A stretch of 64,000 nucleotides of DNA, taken from assembly GCA_900472675.1 (NCBI GenBank), contig UCJA01000015.1, forward strand, positions 124,001 to 188,000, read 5' to 3'. Made by a program: the position numbers and the translations under genes. Of this stretch, positions 27,831 through 36,888 are shown piece by piece. Source of the stretch: Hyphomicrobiales bacterium (GTDB lineage Bacteria; Pseudomonadota; Alphaproteobacteria; Rhizobiales; Rhizobiaceae). The number at the start of each line of letters is the position of its first letter. Positions within the stretch are counted from its first letter, which is position 1. Below the pieces are notes generated by a model, which was not told the origin of the DNA, did not search any database, and was given only the letters and a program-made list of their open reading frames with translations.

Positions 27831-29108
27831 ATGATCGCTAAATCCATTTGCGGCGCCGCGCTGGCGCTCTGGGCGTCGGCAGCGATTCTGGTGGTTACGC
27901 CGGCGCAGGCCGCGACCACATCTGCCGCCGTGCTGAAACATTATGCCGACGTGGCCCATGCCAAGTTCGAAGATGCGCTGACGACGGCGCAGGCGCTGGA
28001 CAAAGCCGTCGATGCGCTCATCGCCAAGCCCAGCGACGAGACGCTGAAGGCAGCGCGCGCGGCCTGGATTGCGGCGCGCGTTCCCTACCAGCAGACGGAA
28101 GTCTACCGGTTTGGCAATCCTATCGTCGACGACTGGGAAGGCAAGGTAAACGCCTGGCCGCTGGACGAAGGCCTGATCGACTATGTCGACGCAGCCTACG
28201 GCACGGAAAGCGACGAGAACTCGCTCTACACAGCCAACATCATCGCCAACCCGAAGATCAAGATCAACGGCAAGACGCTCGACACAACCAAGATCACGCC
28301 GAAGACCCTGCGCAGCCTGCATGAGGCCGGCGAGATCGAGGCCAATGTGGCGACCGGCTACCACGCCATCGAATTCCTGCTCTGGGGCCAGGACCTGCAC
28401 GGCACCGGCCCTGGAGCCGGCGAACGCGCCTATACGGACTACGACAAGGCCAATTGCACGCATGGCAATTGCGACCGTCGTGCCCAATACCTGAAGACGG
28501 CGACCGACCTTCTGGTATCCGACCTCAAGGACATGGTGACGGCCTGGGCACCTGCGGGCAAGGCGACCAAGCATGTGGAAGCCAAGGCCAAGAGGGGGCT
28601 CACCGCCATCCTAACCGGCATGGGTTCGCTGTCCTATGGGGAGCTTGCGGGCGAGCGCATGAAGCTCGGCCTGCTGCTGCATGACCCCGAAGAGGAGCAT
28701 GATTGCTTCTCGGACAATACCTATGCATCGCATCTCAACGACGCGATCGGCATCAAGTCTGCCTATACCGGCGAATACACCCGCCTGGACGGCACGACGA
28801 TGACCGGCCCTTCGCTCTCGGACCTGGTGGCGGCCAAGGACGCCGCGCTCGACACGGAGATGAAGGGCAAGCTCGACACGACGCTTGTCGCCATGAATGC
28901 CATGGCCGAGCGCGCCAAGACTGTGGAAGCCTACGACCAGATGATCGGCGACGGCAATGCGGATGGCAATGCCGTCGTGCAGAAGGCGATCGACGGGCTG
29001 ATCGACCAGAGCAAGAGCGTCGAGCGGGTCATCACCGCGCTCGATCTCGGCACCGTCAAGCTGGAAGGGTCCGACAGCCTCGACAACCCGGACGCCGTTT
29101 TCCAATAG
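27831..29108 (+). CDS. imelysin family iron-regulated periplasmic protein (IrpA-like)
   Basis: 425-residue exported protein with a signal peptide (cleavage near residue 28 after PAQA). It is an imelysin/peptidase M75-fold protein: AARVPYQQTEVYRFGNPIVDDWEGKVNAWPLDEGLIDYVD is the first conserved block, and GYHAIEFLLWGQDLHGTGPGAGER carries the GxHxxE motif thought to bind metal. It lacks the protease activity first ascribed to imelysin as far as is known; relatives are iron-regulated outer or periplasmic proteins. It heads a four-gene cluster running to 32889, and an intercistronic hairpin follows. Confidence 0.88.
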   Translation: MIAKSICGAALALWASAAILVVTPAQAATTSAAVLKHYADVAHAKFEDALTTAQALDKAVDALIAKPSDETLKAARAAWIAARVPYQQTEVYRFGNPIVDDWEGKVNAWPLDEGLIDYVDAAYGTESDENSLYTANIIANPKIKINGKTLDTTKITPKTLRSLHEAGEIEANVATGYHAIEFLLWGQDLHGTGPGAGERAYTDYDKANCTHGNCDRRAQYLKTATDLLVSDLKDMVTAWAPAGKATKHVEAKAKRGLTAILTGMGSLSYGELAGERMKLGLLLHDPEEEHDCFSDNTYASHLNDAIGIKSAYTGEYTRLDGTTMTGPSLSDLVAAKDAALDTEMKGKLDTTLVAMNAMAERAKTVEAYDQMIGDGNADGNAVVQKAIDGLIDQSKSVERVITALDLGTVKLEGSDSLDNPDAVFQ

Positions 29109-29119
29109 CCAACCAAAGG

Positions 29120-29149
29120 CGGACCGCAGACACCAGTGCCTGCGGTCCG
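29120..29149 (+). other. perfect intercistronic hairpin before the di-heme oxidoreductase gene
   Basis: A 10-bp perfect stem CGGACCGCAG/CTGCGGTCCG with a 10-base loop ends seven bases before the ATG at 29157. It has no T run, so it is not a classic terminator. It may stabilise the upstream mRNA 3' end or hinder ribosome access to the second gene, giving different levels of the two proteins. Confidence 0.7.
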
Positions 29150-29156
29150 GTGCCCC

Positions 29157-30695
29157 ATGAGAACGTTCCGTTTTCTTCCCCTTCTGCTGCCGGTCGTTTC
29201 CGGCATGCTGGTGCTGGCGCCGATCGTGGCGAGCGGCGGCGATCCGCTGTTTGCGACCACGCGCACGGATCTCGACACCAAGGACCAGAAGCGGGTAGCG
29301 ACCGTGACCCGTCCGGCCAGCGATTTCAGCAAGCCTGAACAGTTCGAGACCATGTCGGCCGGGGCATCGACCAGCCGTGCCGATATCAACAGCAATGCCT
29401 TCTCCCATTTTTCCGCCAACATCACCTTTGCCGAGGAAGAGACGTTCAAGCTCGGCAATGCGCTGTTCACAAAGCTCTGGGTCTCATCGCCCTCGTCCAC
29501 GCAGGCGTCGGATGGGCTCGGGCCGCTGTTCAACGCGCGGGCCTGCCAGAGCTGTCACCTGAAGGATGGCCGCGGCCATCCACCTGAAGGATCGACTGAC
29601 GCAACCTCCATCTTCCTGCGGCTCGGCCGTCCGGCCCGCACCGAGGCGGAGCGGCAGCAGGTCGCCAACCACGATGCGCTGAACTATCCGGACGCGGTGT
29701 ACGGCGAGCAGTTGCAGGACCTGGCGGTACCGGGCCTCAAGTCCGAAGGCCGCATGAAGATTGCCTACGAGGACGTGCCCGTGACGCTTTCGGGCGGCGA
29801 AGTGGTGACGCTGCGCAAGCCAACCTATTCCGTATCCGACCTCGCCTATGGGCCGCTCGAAGCCGATGTGACGCTGTCGGCACGCGTTGCGCCACCGATG
29901 ATCGGCATGGGTCTCATCCAGGCGATCCACGACACGGACATCCTTGCCAAGGCCGATCCCGATGACAAGGATGGCGACGGCATTTCCGGCAAGGCAGCGC
30001 TGGTGCGCGACCACAGGACGGGCGAGCTCAAGCTTGGCCGGTTCGGCTTCAAGGCGCAGAACGCCAGCGTGCGCGACCAGGCGTCATCCGCCTTTGCCGG
30101 CGACATGGGGATTTCCACCCCCGACAACCCCTTCGACCACGGCGACTGCACGAAGGCCGAGAAGGATTGCATGGCCATGCCGACCGGCGTGCAGGCAAGG
30201 CTCGGTCCCGTCGAGGCGCCGGATCCGGTACTCAGTCTCGTCACCTTCTATTCCGAGAACCTTGCCGTTCCGGCACGCCGTAAGATCGCCGACAAGACGG
30301 TGCTCAGAGGCAAGGAGCTGTTCTACCAGTCCGGCTGCACGGCCTGCCATACGCCGAAATTCGTGACGAGCCGCGACGCCGGCAACAAGGCGCAGGCCTT
30401 CCAGCTGATCTGGCCCTATTCCGACTTCCTGCTGCACGACATGGGCGAGGGCCTTGCAGACGGGCAACCGGTGGGCATGGCGGACGGCCAGGAATGGCGT
30501 ACCCAGCCGCTATGGGGCGTCGGGCTGACGCAGACCGTCAACGGCCACACCTTCTTCCTTCACGACGGGCGAGCGCGTAATCTCACCGAAGCCATTCTCT
30601 GGCATGGTGGCGAGGCCGAGAAGGCGCGCAATGCCTTTGCCGCGATGCCGAAGGACGACCGCGCCGCCGTTCTCACATTTCTGGAGTCACTTTGA
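29157..30695 (+). CDS. di-heme oxidoreductase family protein (DUF1111, thiol oxidoreductase-like)
   Basis: 512-residue exported c-type cytochrome. After a signal peptide (residues 1-25), two heme-attachment motifs are visible: CQSCH near residue 130 and CTACH near residue 396, with WGVGLTQTVNGHTFFLHDGRARNLTEAILWHGGEAE at the C-terminus as in the DUF1111 family, which is related to MauG/bacterial cytochrome c peroxidase folds. A Ca-binding-like DPDDKDGDGISG loop is near residue 265. It sits between two imelysin genes. Electron donor and substrate are unknown; a role in iron redox change at the cell surface is inference from context. Confidence 0.88.
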   Translation: MRTFRFLPLLLPVVSGMLVLAPIVASGGDPLFATTRTDLDTKDQKRVATVTRPASDFSKPEQFETMSAGASTSRADINSNAFSHFSANITFAEEETFKLGNALFTKLWVSSPSSTQASDGLGPLFNARACQSCHLKDGRGHPPEGSTDATSIFLRLGRPARTEAERQQVANHDALNYPDAVYGEQLQDLAVPGLKSEGRMKIAYEDVPVTLSGGEVVTLRKPTYSVSDLAYGPLEADVTLSARVAPPMIGMGLIQAIHDTDILAKADPDDKDGDGISGKAALVRDHRTGELKLGRFGFKAQNASVRDQASSAFAGDMGISTPDNPFDHGDCTKAEKDCMAMPTGVQARLGPVEAPDPVLSLVTFYSENLAVPARRKIADKTVLRGKELFYQSGCTACHTPKFVTSRDAGNKAQAFQLIWPYSDFLLHDMGEGLADGQPVGMADGQEWRTQPLWGVGLTQTVNGHTFFLHDGRARNLTEAILWHGGEAEKARNAFAAMPKDDRAAVLTFLESL

Positions 30696-31798
30696 TGCGC
30701 AAGCTGCTGCTCGCCGGCCTCCTTTCGATGCTTCCGGCGATGGGGCATGCCCAGGAGGCGGACACCGCGCCCGCGGTGAAGCTTCCCGAGGCCGACGTCA
30801 CCAAGGTGATGACGGCGGCGGTCAACGGCTTCATCCGCCCGGGTTACGACGCCTTCCAGCAGTCGGCCGAGACGATGACCGGCGCCATGGCGAGGCTTTG
30901 CGCAGCACCCTCCCCCGCCAACCTTGACGCGGCGAGAGCTGCCTTCCGCGAGGTGACGACACGCTGGGCACGGATCGAGATCGTGCGCGTCGGGCCCGTC
31001 ATCGAGCAGAACCGCTTCGAGCGCATCCTCTTCTACCCCGACCGCAAGAGCACCGGCCTGAAGCAGGTGCAGGCAACGCTGACCAAGGCGGACGAAGGTG
31101 CGGCAGACCCTGTGGCGCTGGGAACCCGAAGTGTCGCCATGCAGGGGCTCGGTGCGCTTGAATACATCCTTGCCGGCAACGGCTCCGAGACATTGCTCGG
31201 GCCTCCGCAGAGCTTCCGCTGCCGCTACGGCGCCGCGATCTCGGCCAATGTGGGCAATGTCGCCCGCGAGGTGTCCGACATCTGGGACGCGCCGAATGGC
31301 ATCGCCGCAAGCTGGGAAAAGCCGGGAGCGGACAATCCCGCCTTCCGCACCGGCGGAGAGGCTATCACCGCCCTCCTCGGCATTCTCGTGCACGGCACCG
31401 AAGCCGTGCGGGACCAGCGGATCGAGACCTTCTACAAGGGTGCCGACAAGGTGACGTTTCCCAAGCAGGCGCTGTTCTGGCGCTCGCAGAACACCTGGCC
31501 CAGTATCAAGAGCAATCTGGAAGGGCTGTCGACGCTGCTTGAGACCTCCGGCATGGCGGCGCTGCTGCCGGAGAAGGACCGGGCAATCGTCACGCAGACC
31601 CAAAAGCAGCTCCAGTCGCTGATCGCGCTATCGGCCACCATCACACCCGATCTCGAAAAAGCGGTCGAGGACAAGGGCGAGCAGAAGAAGCTCGATGCCA
31701 TGCTGGCCGGCACCAAGGACGTGATCGCCGCGCTGAATGACGGCTATGGCGGCGCCATCGGGCTCAGCTCCGGCTTCTCCTTCGCGGACGGGGACTGA
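30695..31798 (+). CDS. second imelysin family protein
   Basis: 367-residue exported protein with a signal peptide ending near AMGHAQ (residue 20). The imelysin fold is indicated by ATTRWARIEIVRVGPVIEQNRFERILFYPD-like sequence and by MQGLGALEYILAGNG, a GxxAxE variant of the GxHxxE metal motif in which His is replaced (GLGALEYIL). It is much diverged from the first imelysin, 27831-29108, so the two are not a recent duplication. The ATG overlaps the stop of the cytochrome gene (TGATG), indicating coupled translation. Confidence 0.85.
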   Translation: MRKLLLAGLLSMLPAMGHAQEADTAPAVKLPEADVTKVMTAAVNGFIRPGYDAFQQSAETMTGAMARLCAAPSPANLDAARAAFREVTTRWARIEIVRVGPVIEQNRFERILFYPDRKSTGLKQVQATLTKADEGAADPVALGTRSVAMQGLGALEYILAGNGSETLLGPPQSFRCRYGAAISANVGNVAREVSDIWDAPNGIAASWEKPGADNPAFRTGGEAITALLGILVHGTEAVRDQRIETFYKGADKVTFPKQALFWRSQNTWPSIKSNLEGLSTLLETSGMAALLPEKDRAIVTQTQKQLQSLIALSATITPDLEKAVEDKGEQKKLDAMLAGTKDVIAALNDGYGGAIGLSSGFSFADGD

Positions 31799-31806
31799 GG
31801 CCAACT

Positions 31807-32889
31807 ATGTGGCGCGGAGACACGATCGACCGGCGCGGGTTCCTCAAGGCGGCCGGAATAGGCTTTGCCGCTGCCCTGTCACCCGGCTCGCTGATGGCGC
31901 TGGAGCGGGCCGATGCGGTCTATGCCTCGGGCTTTCGCGCAGCTGACGGATCCTTCGGCGTCGCCACGGTGACGGAGCGCGGGGAGATCGTCGACCGGAT
32001 CGCCCTGCCGGCCCGTTCCCACGGCATGGCCTGGAGCAAGGCCACCGGCCGGGGCGTCGCCTTTGCCCGCCGCCCCGGCACGTTCGCCCTGGTTTTCGAT
32101 CCGTCCCGCCAGGCTGAACCGGTGATGATCACCGCGCCGGAAGGGCGCCACTTCTACGGTCATGGGCATTTCTCCCCCGATGGCACGCTGCTCTATGCCA
32201 GCGAGAACGATTTCGAGGCCAATCGCGGCATGATCGGCATCTATGATGCGCGCGACCGGTTCCGGCGGGTGGGGGAGTTCGACGCGCATGGCATTGGCAC
32301 CCACGATATGACCGTGTCGGACGATGGTAGCCTGCTGGTGATCGCCAATGGCGGAATCGAGACGCATCCAGATTTCGGCCGCACCAAGCTCAACCTCGAT
32401 CGCATGGAGCCGTCGCTGGTGCTGCTCGACGCGCGCACGGGCGCGCTTGTGCAGCGGCATGGCCTGCCATCCTCGCTCAGCCAGCTTTCGACCCGGCACC
32501 TGGACATCGCCGAGGACGGGCGGATCTGGTTTGCCTGCCAGTGGGAAGGTCCGCGCAATGCCCTGCCGCCGCTGGCCGGCTGGTTCTCCAATGGCGAGGA
32601 TATCATGCTGCTCGACCTGCCCGAGGACACCGTGGTGCGGCTTGGCAATTACGTCGGCGCGATCGCCGTTAACCGACGGGACAGTATCGTCGGGCTCACC
32701 TCCCCCATCACCGGAGCAGCCGTAACGCTCGATGCCCGAAGCGGCCTCGTCGTCCGCGAAGAGACGGTTCGCCAGGCCGCGGGCGTCGCACCGGCCGCCC
32801 ATGGCATGGCCGTGTCTTCCTACGACGGCCGCTTCAACGAGGTCCGCAGCCCTGTCGCCTGGGACCAGCACATCGTGCGCATCAGCTGA
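31807..32889 (+). CDS. Tat-exported DUF1513 protein
   Basis: 360-residue protein starting with a twin-arginine signal (DRRGFLKAAGIGFAAALS), so it is likely exported folded. The remainder resembles a seven-bladed beta-propeller of the DUF1513 family: GHGHFSPDGTLLYASENDFEANRGMIGIYD and GIGTHDMTVSDDGSLLVIANGGIETHPDFGRTKLNLDRMEPSL are typical. It lies eight bases after the second imelysin gene and closes the four-gene cluster. Biochemical function is unknown. Confidence 0.88.
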   Translation: MWRGDTIDRRGFLKAAGIGFAAALSPGSLMALERADAVYASGFRAADGSFGVATVTERGEIVDRIALPARSHGMAWSKATGRGVAFARRPGTFALVFDPSRQAEPVMITAPEGRHFYGHGHFSPDGTLLYASENDFEANRGMIGIYDARDRFRRVGEFDAHGIGTHDMTVSDDGSLLVIANGGIETHPDFGRTKLNLDRMEPSLVLLDARTGALVQRHGLPSSLSQLSTRHLDIAEDGRIWFACQWEGPRNALPPLAGWFSNGEDIMLLDLPEDTVVRLGNYVGAIAVNRRDSIVGLTSPITGAAVTLDARSGLVVREETVRQAAGVAPAAHGMAVSSYDGRFNEVRSPVAWDQHIVRIS

Positions 32890-32928
32890 TCTCGCGAAGA
32901 CGCGCGGTCCATGCTATCGAATATCCCC

Positions 32929-33381
32929 ATGAACAAGATCCTGGTTTACATCCTCTTCGTTGTCGCCGTCGTTGCCATCGGCTCCCTGATCGGCGTCCTC
33001 AATATCCCGGGCGAATGGTACCAGTCGCTGGTCAAGCCTCCCTTCAACCCGCCGAATTGGATTTTTGGCCCGGTCTGGACGGCGCTCTACGTGCTGATCG
33101 GTATTGCCGGGGCGCGAACCTGGATCGCTGGCGCCAGATCGACCCGGATGACGCTCTGGTTCGTGCAGATGGTTCTGAACTTCCTGTGGTCGCCGGCCTT
33201 TTTCGGGTTCGAACGGCCGGCACTCGGCCTTGTGGTGATCGTGCCGCTGCTGATCGCCATCCTCGCCTTCATCCGTGCCAGCTGGCCGGTGGATCGGGTC
33301 TCTGCCTGGCTGTTCGTGCCCTATGCGCTCTGGGTCGGGTTTGCGACACTGCTCAATGCCTCGATCCTGATCCTCAACTAG
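32929..33381 (+). CDS. tspO: TspO/MBR family tryptophan-rich sensory protein
   Basis: 150-residue membrane protein with five transmembrane helices. Family motifs: WYQSLVKPPFNPPNWIFGPVWTALYVLIGIAGARTW and VLNFLWSPAFFGFERPALGLVVI. Bacterial TspO binds porphyrins and affects tetrapyrrole and stress responses. Start ATG 32929 (MNKILVYILF) or 32911 in the same frame. The four-gene iron-related operon immediately upstream makes a link to heme handling tempting, but there is no direct evidence. Confidence 0.92.
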   Translation: MNKILVYILFVVAVVAIGSLIGVLNIPGEWYQSLVKPPFNPPNWIFGPVWTALYVLIGIAGARTWIAGARSTRMTLWFVQMVLNFLWSPAFFGFERPALGLVVIVPLLIAILAFIRASWPVDRVSAWLFVPYALWVGFATLLNASILILN

Positions 33382-33447
33382 CGACCTTCCCAGGTTGCGA
33401 CCGGCGGCACGGCATGCCACTTTCCAGGCACTTGACGAGGAAACGGC

Positions 33448-33897
33448 ATGGACATGACGGACACCGGTGATTTTCGCGAACGCATCCGCCGGAGCTTTGC
33501 GAACCAGGGCGCCATGGCAATGATCGGGGCGGAACTCTCCCAGATCGGGCCCTCGATGATCGAGATCGAGATGCCCTTCGACCCGCGGCTGACGCAGCAG
33601 CACGGCTTCCTGCATGCCGGCGTGATTTCCGCCGCGCTCGAGACCACCTGCACCTATGCCGCCTATACGACCATCGCGCCCGAGGAATCCGTGCTGACCA
33701 TCGAGTTCAAGGTGAACCTGATGTCGCCCGGCCGCGGTGAGCGCTTCCTGTTTCGCGGCGAGATCACCAAGCCCGGCTCCACCATCATCGTTGCCGACGG
33801 TCGCGGCTATGCGCTGAGCGACGGGCCGGCCAAGCTGATCGCCTCGATGACCAGCACGATGATGATCATTCGCGGCAGACAGGACGTTGTGGAATGA
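33448..33897 (+). CDS. PaaI-like hotdog-fold thioesterase
   Basis: 149-residue protein with a 4HBT/PaaI hotdog domain: the active-site helix LTQQHGFLHAGVISAALETTCTYAAYT (His-Gly and downstream Glu) and the strand EESVLTIEFKVNLMSPGRGERFLFRGEITKPG. Such enzymes hydrolyse acyl-CoA thioesters, often phenylacetyl-CoA-type or short-chain substrates. Substrate unknown. It overlaps mtnN by four bases (ATGA). Confidence 0.9.
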   Translation: MDMTDTGDFRERIRRSFANQGAMAMIGAELSQIGPSMIEIEMPFDPRLTQQHGFLHAGVISAALETTCTYAAYTTIAPEESVLTIEFKVNLMSPGRGERFLFRGEITKPGSTIIVADGRGYALSDGPAKLIASMTSTMMIIRGRQDVVE

Positions 33898-34532
33898 ACT
33901 TCGAGCTGAAGCACCTCGGCGGCAAGGCCGTGCTCTTCGTGATGGCGGTCGATGCGGAATATGGTCCGGCGTTGCGCGCGCTCATTCACCCGCTGATGAC
34001 CGGCGTCGGCCCGGTGGAGGCAGCCGTGGTGCTCAGCCATACGCTGACGAAGCTGCAGCTGGAAGGACAGCGGCCCGATCTCGTGGTGTCGCTCGGTTCG
34101 GCAGGCTCGCGTGTGCTGGAACAGACCGAGATCTACCAGGTGGCATCGGTCGCCTACAGAGACATGGACGCCTCGCCGCTCGGCTTCGAGAAGGGCCGCA
34201 CGCCGTTCCTCGACCACCCGGCGGTGATCGACCTGCCGCACCGGATTCCGGGACTCCGCCAAGCCTCGCTGTCGACCGGTGGCAATATCGTGTCCGGCGC
34301 AAGTTACGGTCTGATCGAGGCAGAGATGGTCGACATGGAGACCTTTGCGGTGTTGCGTTGCTGCCAGCTGTTCGGTGTGTCGCTTGTGGGCCTGCGCGGC
34401 ATCTCCGACGGACAGGAAGAGCTGAAGCACGTCGACAACTGGACTGAATACCTGCAGGTGATCGACGGGAAGCTGGCAAAGGCCGTCGGACTTCTGGAAA
34501 AGGCCCTGGTGAGCGGCGATTTGACCCTCTGA
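33894..34532 (+). CDS. mtnN: 5'-methylthioadenosine/S-adenosylhomocysteine nucleosidase
   Basis: 212-residue nucleoside phosphorylase-fold enzyme that cleaves adenine from methylthioadenosine and SAH. Visible features: LFVMAVDAEYGPAL at the start (catalytic Glu region modified), VVSLGSAGSRVLEQTEIYQV, the MVDMETFAVLR segment (substrate Glu) and GLRGISDG with the catalytic Asp. It is about 20 residues shorter than E. coli MtnN, lacking part of the first sheet, a form common in rhizobia. Next gene downstream is guaA, separated by 40 bases. Confidence 0.85.
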   Translation: MNFELKHLGGKAVLFVMAVDAEYGPALRALIHPLMTGVGPVEAAVVLSHTLTKLQLEGQRPDLVVSLGSAGSRVLEQTEIYQVASVAYRDMDASPLGFEKGRTPFLDHPAVIDLPHRIPGLRQASLSTGGNIVSGASYGLIEAEMVDMETFAVLRCCQLFGVSLVGLRGISDGQEELKHVDNWTEYLQVIDGKLAKAVGLLEKALVSGDLTL

Positions 34533-34572
34533 CGCTGTTGCACGAAGGCCAAGTTTTCTTTAAAGGCTCGCC

Positions 34573-36150
34573 ATGACCCAGATCGCTCATCCCGACAGCA
34601 TTCTCATCATCGATTTCGGCAGCCAGGTAACGCAGCTGATTGCGCGCCGTGTGCGCGAAGCCGGCGTCTACTGCGAAATCCATCCATTCCAGAACGCAGC
34701 CGCGGCTTTCGATACGCTGAAGCCGAAGGGCGTGATTTTTTCCGGCGGTCCGGCTTCAGTGACCGCGGAGGGCAGCCCACGCGCGCCGCAGCAGGTGATC
34801 GACAGCGGCGTTCCCATCCTCGGCATATGCTACGGCCAGCAGACGCTCTGCACGCAGCTTGGCGGCGTGGTGGAAGGTGGCCATGCGGCAGAATTCGGCC
34901 GTGCCGACCTGGAAGTGAAGAAGGCAAGCGCGCTGTTCGACGGGCTTTGGGAGGTTGGCGGACGCTATCCCGTCTGGATGAGCCACGGCGACCGCGTAAC
35001 CGAGCTGCCCGATGGCTTCGAGGTGATCGCCACCTCGGAAAACGCACCGTTTGCGATCGCTGCCGACGAGAGCCGCCACTATTACACGACCATGTTCCAC
35101 CCGGAAGTGGTGCACACACCGGATGGCGCCAAGCTGCTCTCCAACTTTGTGCACAAGATCGTCGGGCTGAAGTCCGACTGGACCATGGCTGCCTACCGCG
35201 CCGAAATGATCCGCAAGATCAAGGACGAAGTGGGCAGCGAGCGGGTGATCTGCGGGCTTTCCGGCGGCGTCGATTCCTCCGTCGCGGCGGTTCTGATCCA
35301 CGAAGCAATCGGCGACCAGCTGACCTGCATCTATGTGGACCACGGCCTGATGCGCGAGGGCGAGACCGAGCAGGTGGTCGGCATGTTCCGCGACGCCTAC
35401 AACATCCCGCTGGTGCATGTGGATGCGTCCGACCTGTTCCTGACCGAGCTTGCCGGCGTTTCCGACCCGGAGGTGAAGCGCAAGACGATCGGCCGCCTGT
35501 TCATCGACGTCTTCGATGCGGAGGCGAACAAGATTGGTGAAGACGGCAAGGGTTTCCCGAAATTCCTTGCCCAGGGGACACTCTACCCCGACGTGATCGA
35601 AAGCGTGTCCTTTTCGGGCGGCCCTTCGGTCACCATCAAGAGCCACCACAATGTGGGCGGCCTGCCCGAGCGCATGAACATGAAGCTCGTCGAGCCGCTG
35701 CGCGAGCTGTTCAAGGACGAAGTGCGGGCGCTTGGCCGCGAACTCGGCCTGCCGGAAAGCTTCATCGGCCGCCACCCCTTCCCGGGTCCGGGCCTTGCGA
35801 TCCGCTGCCCCGGCGTAGTAACGCGCGAAAAGCTCGACATTCTGCGCAAGGCCGATGCCGTCTATCTGGACGAGATCCGCAAGGCCGGCCTCTACGACAC
35901 GATCTGGCAGGCGTTCGCGGTGCTTCTGCCGGTTCAGACAGTGGGCGTCATGGGCGACTACCGCACCTATGACTTCGTCTGCGCGCTGCGTGCCGTGACC
36001 TCGGTCGACGGCATGACGGCAGACTTCTTCCCCTACGACATGAACTTCCTCGGCCGCGCGGCCACCCGCATCATCAACGAAGTGCGCGGCATCAACCGCG
36101 TCGTCTACGATGTGACGTCCAAGCCGCCTGGCACGATCGAGTGGGAATGA
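34573..36150 (+). CDS. guaA: GMP synthase (glutamine-hydrolysing)
   Basis: 525-residue two-domain enzyme converting XMP to GMP. The N-terminal class I glutamine amidotransferase has [20 protein letters not shown] and the nucleophile Cys in [10 protein letters not shown] near residue 91. The ATP-pyrophosphatase domain has the PP-loop [12 protein letters not shown] near residue 230, then [12 protein letters not shown]. The GMP-synthase C-terminal domain ends with [24 protein letters not shown]. Length and order are standard. Confidence 0.98.
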   Translation: MTQIAHPDSILIIDFGSQVTQLIARRVREAGVYCEIHPFQNAAAAFDTLKPKGVIFSGGPASVTAEGSPRAPQQVIDSGVPILGICYGQQTLCTQLGGVVEGGHAAEFGRADLEVKKASALFDGLWEVGGRYPVWMSHGDRVTELPDGFEVIATSENAPFAIAADESRHYYTTMFHPEVVHTPDGAKLLSNFVHKIVGLKSDWTMAAYRAEMIRKIKDEVGSERVICGLSGGVDSSVAAVLIHEAIGDQLTCIYVDHGLMREGETEQVVGMFRDAYNIPLVHVDASDLFLTELAGVSDPEVKRKTIGRLFIDVFDAEANKIGEDGKGFPKFLAQGTLYPDVIESVSFSGGPSVTIKSHHNVGGLPERMNMKLVEPLRELFKDEVRALGRELGLPESFIGRHPFPGPGLAIRCPGVVTREKLDILRKADAVYLDEIRKAGLYDTIWQAFAVLLPVQTVGVMGDYRTYDFVCALRAVTSVDGMTADFFPYDMNFLGRAATRIINEVRGINRVVYDVTSKPPGTIEWE

Positions 36151-36164
36151 GCCAAGCTTGAAGG

Positions 36165-36193
36165 CAAAGGTGAGATGGCTTATCTTACCTTTG
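36165..36193. other. inverted repeat between guaA and vapB
   Basis: A 12-bp near-perfect stem CAAAGGTGAGAT/ATCTTACCTTTG (one G-T wobble) with a 5-base loop, placed 15 bases after guaA and 22 bases before vapB. It may terminate guaA transcription, but it is also well positioned as the palindromic operator of the VapBC promoter; sequence alone does not decide. Confidence 0.55.
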
Positions 36194-36214
36194 TCCTACC
36201 CCTGAGGCTCTCCC

Positions 36215-36499
36215 ATGGCTGATGCTCTGAAGACGCACGTTTCCACCGAGGGACAGGTCATGCTTCCCAAGGCCGTGCGTGATCGCCGCGACTGGACGAC
36301 CGGAACAGAACTGGTCGTCGAGGAGACCCCGGAAGGCGTGCTTCTGAAGAAGGCTCCGGCCTTCGCCCCAACTGCGCAAGGTGCCGCCTTCGGCATGCTC
36401 AAGTACACGGGCAAGCCGAAGACTATTGAAGAAATGGATGCCGCACTTCTGGAAGCCGTGGCCGAAGACTTCAAGCGAAGTGTCGATCCCGATCGATGA
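36215..36499 (+). CDS. vapB: AbrB-type antitoxin (VapB)
   Basis: 94-residue antitoxin with an N-terminal SpoVT/AbrB DNA-binding swapped-hairpin: KTHVSTEGQVMLPKAVRDRRDWTTGTELVVEETPEGVLLKK. The C-terminal part (about residues 60-94) should bind and inhibit the toxin. It overlaps the following PIN toxin by four bases (ATGA), as is normal for VapBC. The pair lies between guaA and a YqaA gene. Autoregulation through the palindrome upstream is expected. Confidence 0.9.
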   Translation: MADALKTHVSTEGQVMLPKAVRDRRDWTTGTELVVEETPEGVLLKKAPAFAPTAQGAAFGMLKYTGKPKTIEEMDAALLEAVAEDFKRSVDPDR

Positions 36500-36885
36500 T
36501 CGCGATCGACACCAACATCATCATCCGTTACCTCGTCGAGGACCATCTCGAACAAACCACCCGTTCTCGCCAAATCATCGACGAGCAGGACGTTTTCGTT
36601 TCTGTCACTGTCGTACAGGAAGTGGAATGGGTGCTTCGGAGCATATACCGGTTTCGGAGGCCGAAGGTCATCAATGCATTTTTGACATTTGCGGGCATGC
36701 CGTCGGTGACAATAGAAGATAGTGATCTGGTCGCTCAGGCGCTTGACCTCTTTTCACACGGCATGGATTTTGCCGACGCGCTGCATCTTCTGAAAGCGCG
36801 GCATTGCGAAAAATTCGTCACTTTTGATCGTCAGATGATAAAGGCAGCTCAAGCTGCCGGTCACCAATTTGTACAGGACGCGTAA
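36496..36885 (+). CDS. vapC: PIN-domain toxin (VapC)
   Basis: 129-residue PIN ribonuclease. Acidic active-site residues are visible: MIAIDTNIIIRYLVEDH (Asp5), VTVVQEVEWVLRS (Glu near residue 40) and MDFADALHLLKARHCEKFVTFDRQMIKAA (two Asp). VapC toxins cleave initiator tRNA or 23S rRNA in characterised cases; the target here is unknown. No truncation, so the module appears intact. Confidence 0.92.
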   Translation: MIAIDTNIIIRYLVEDHLEQTTRSRQIIDEQDVFVSVTVVQEVEWVLRSIYRFRRPKVINAFLTFAGMPSVTIEDSDLVAQALDLFSHGMDFADALHLLKARHCEKFVTFDRQMIKAAQAAGHQFVQDA

Positions 36886-36888
36886 TCC

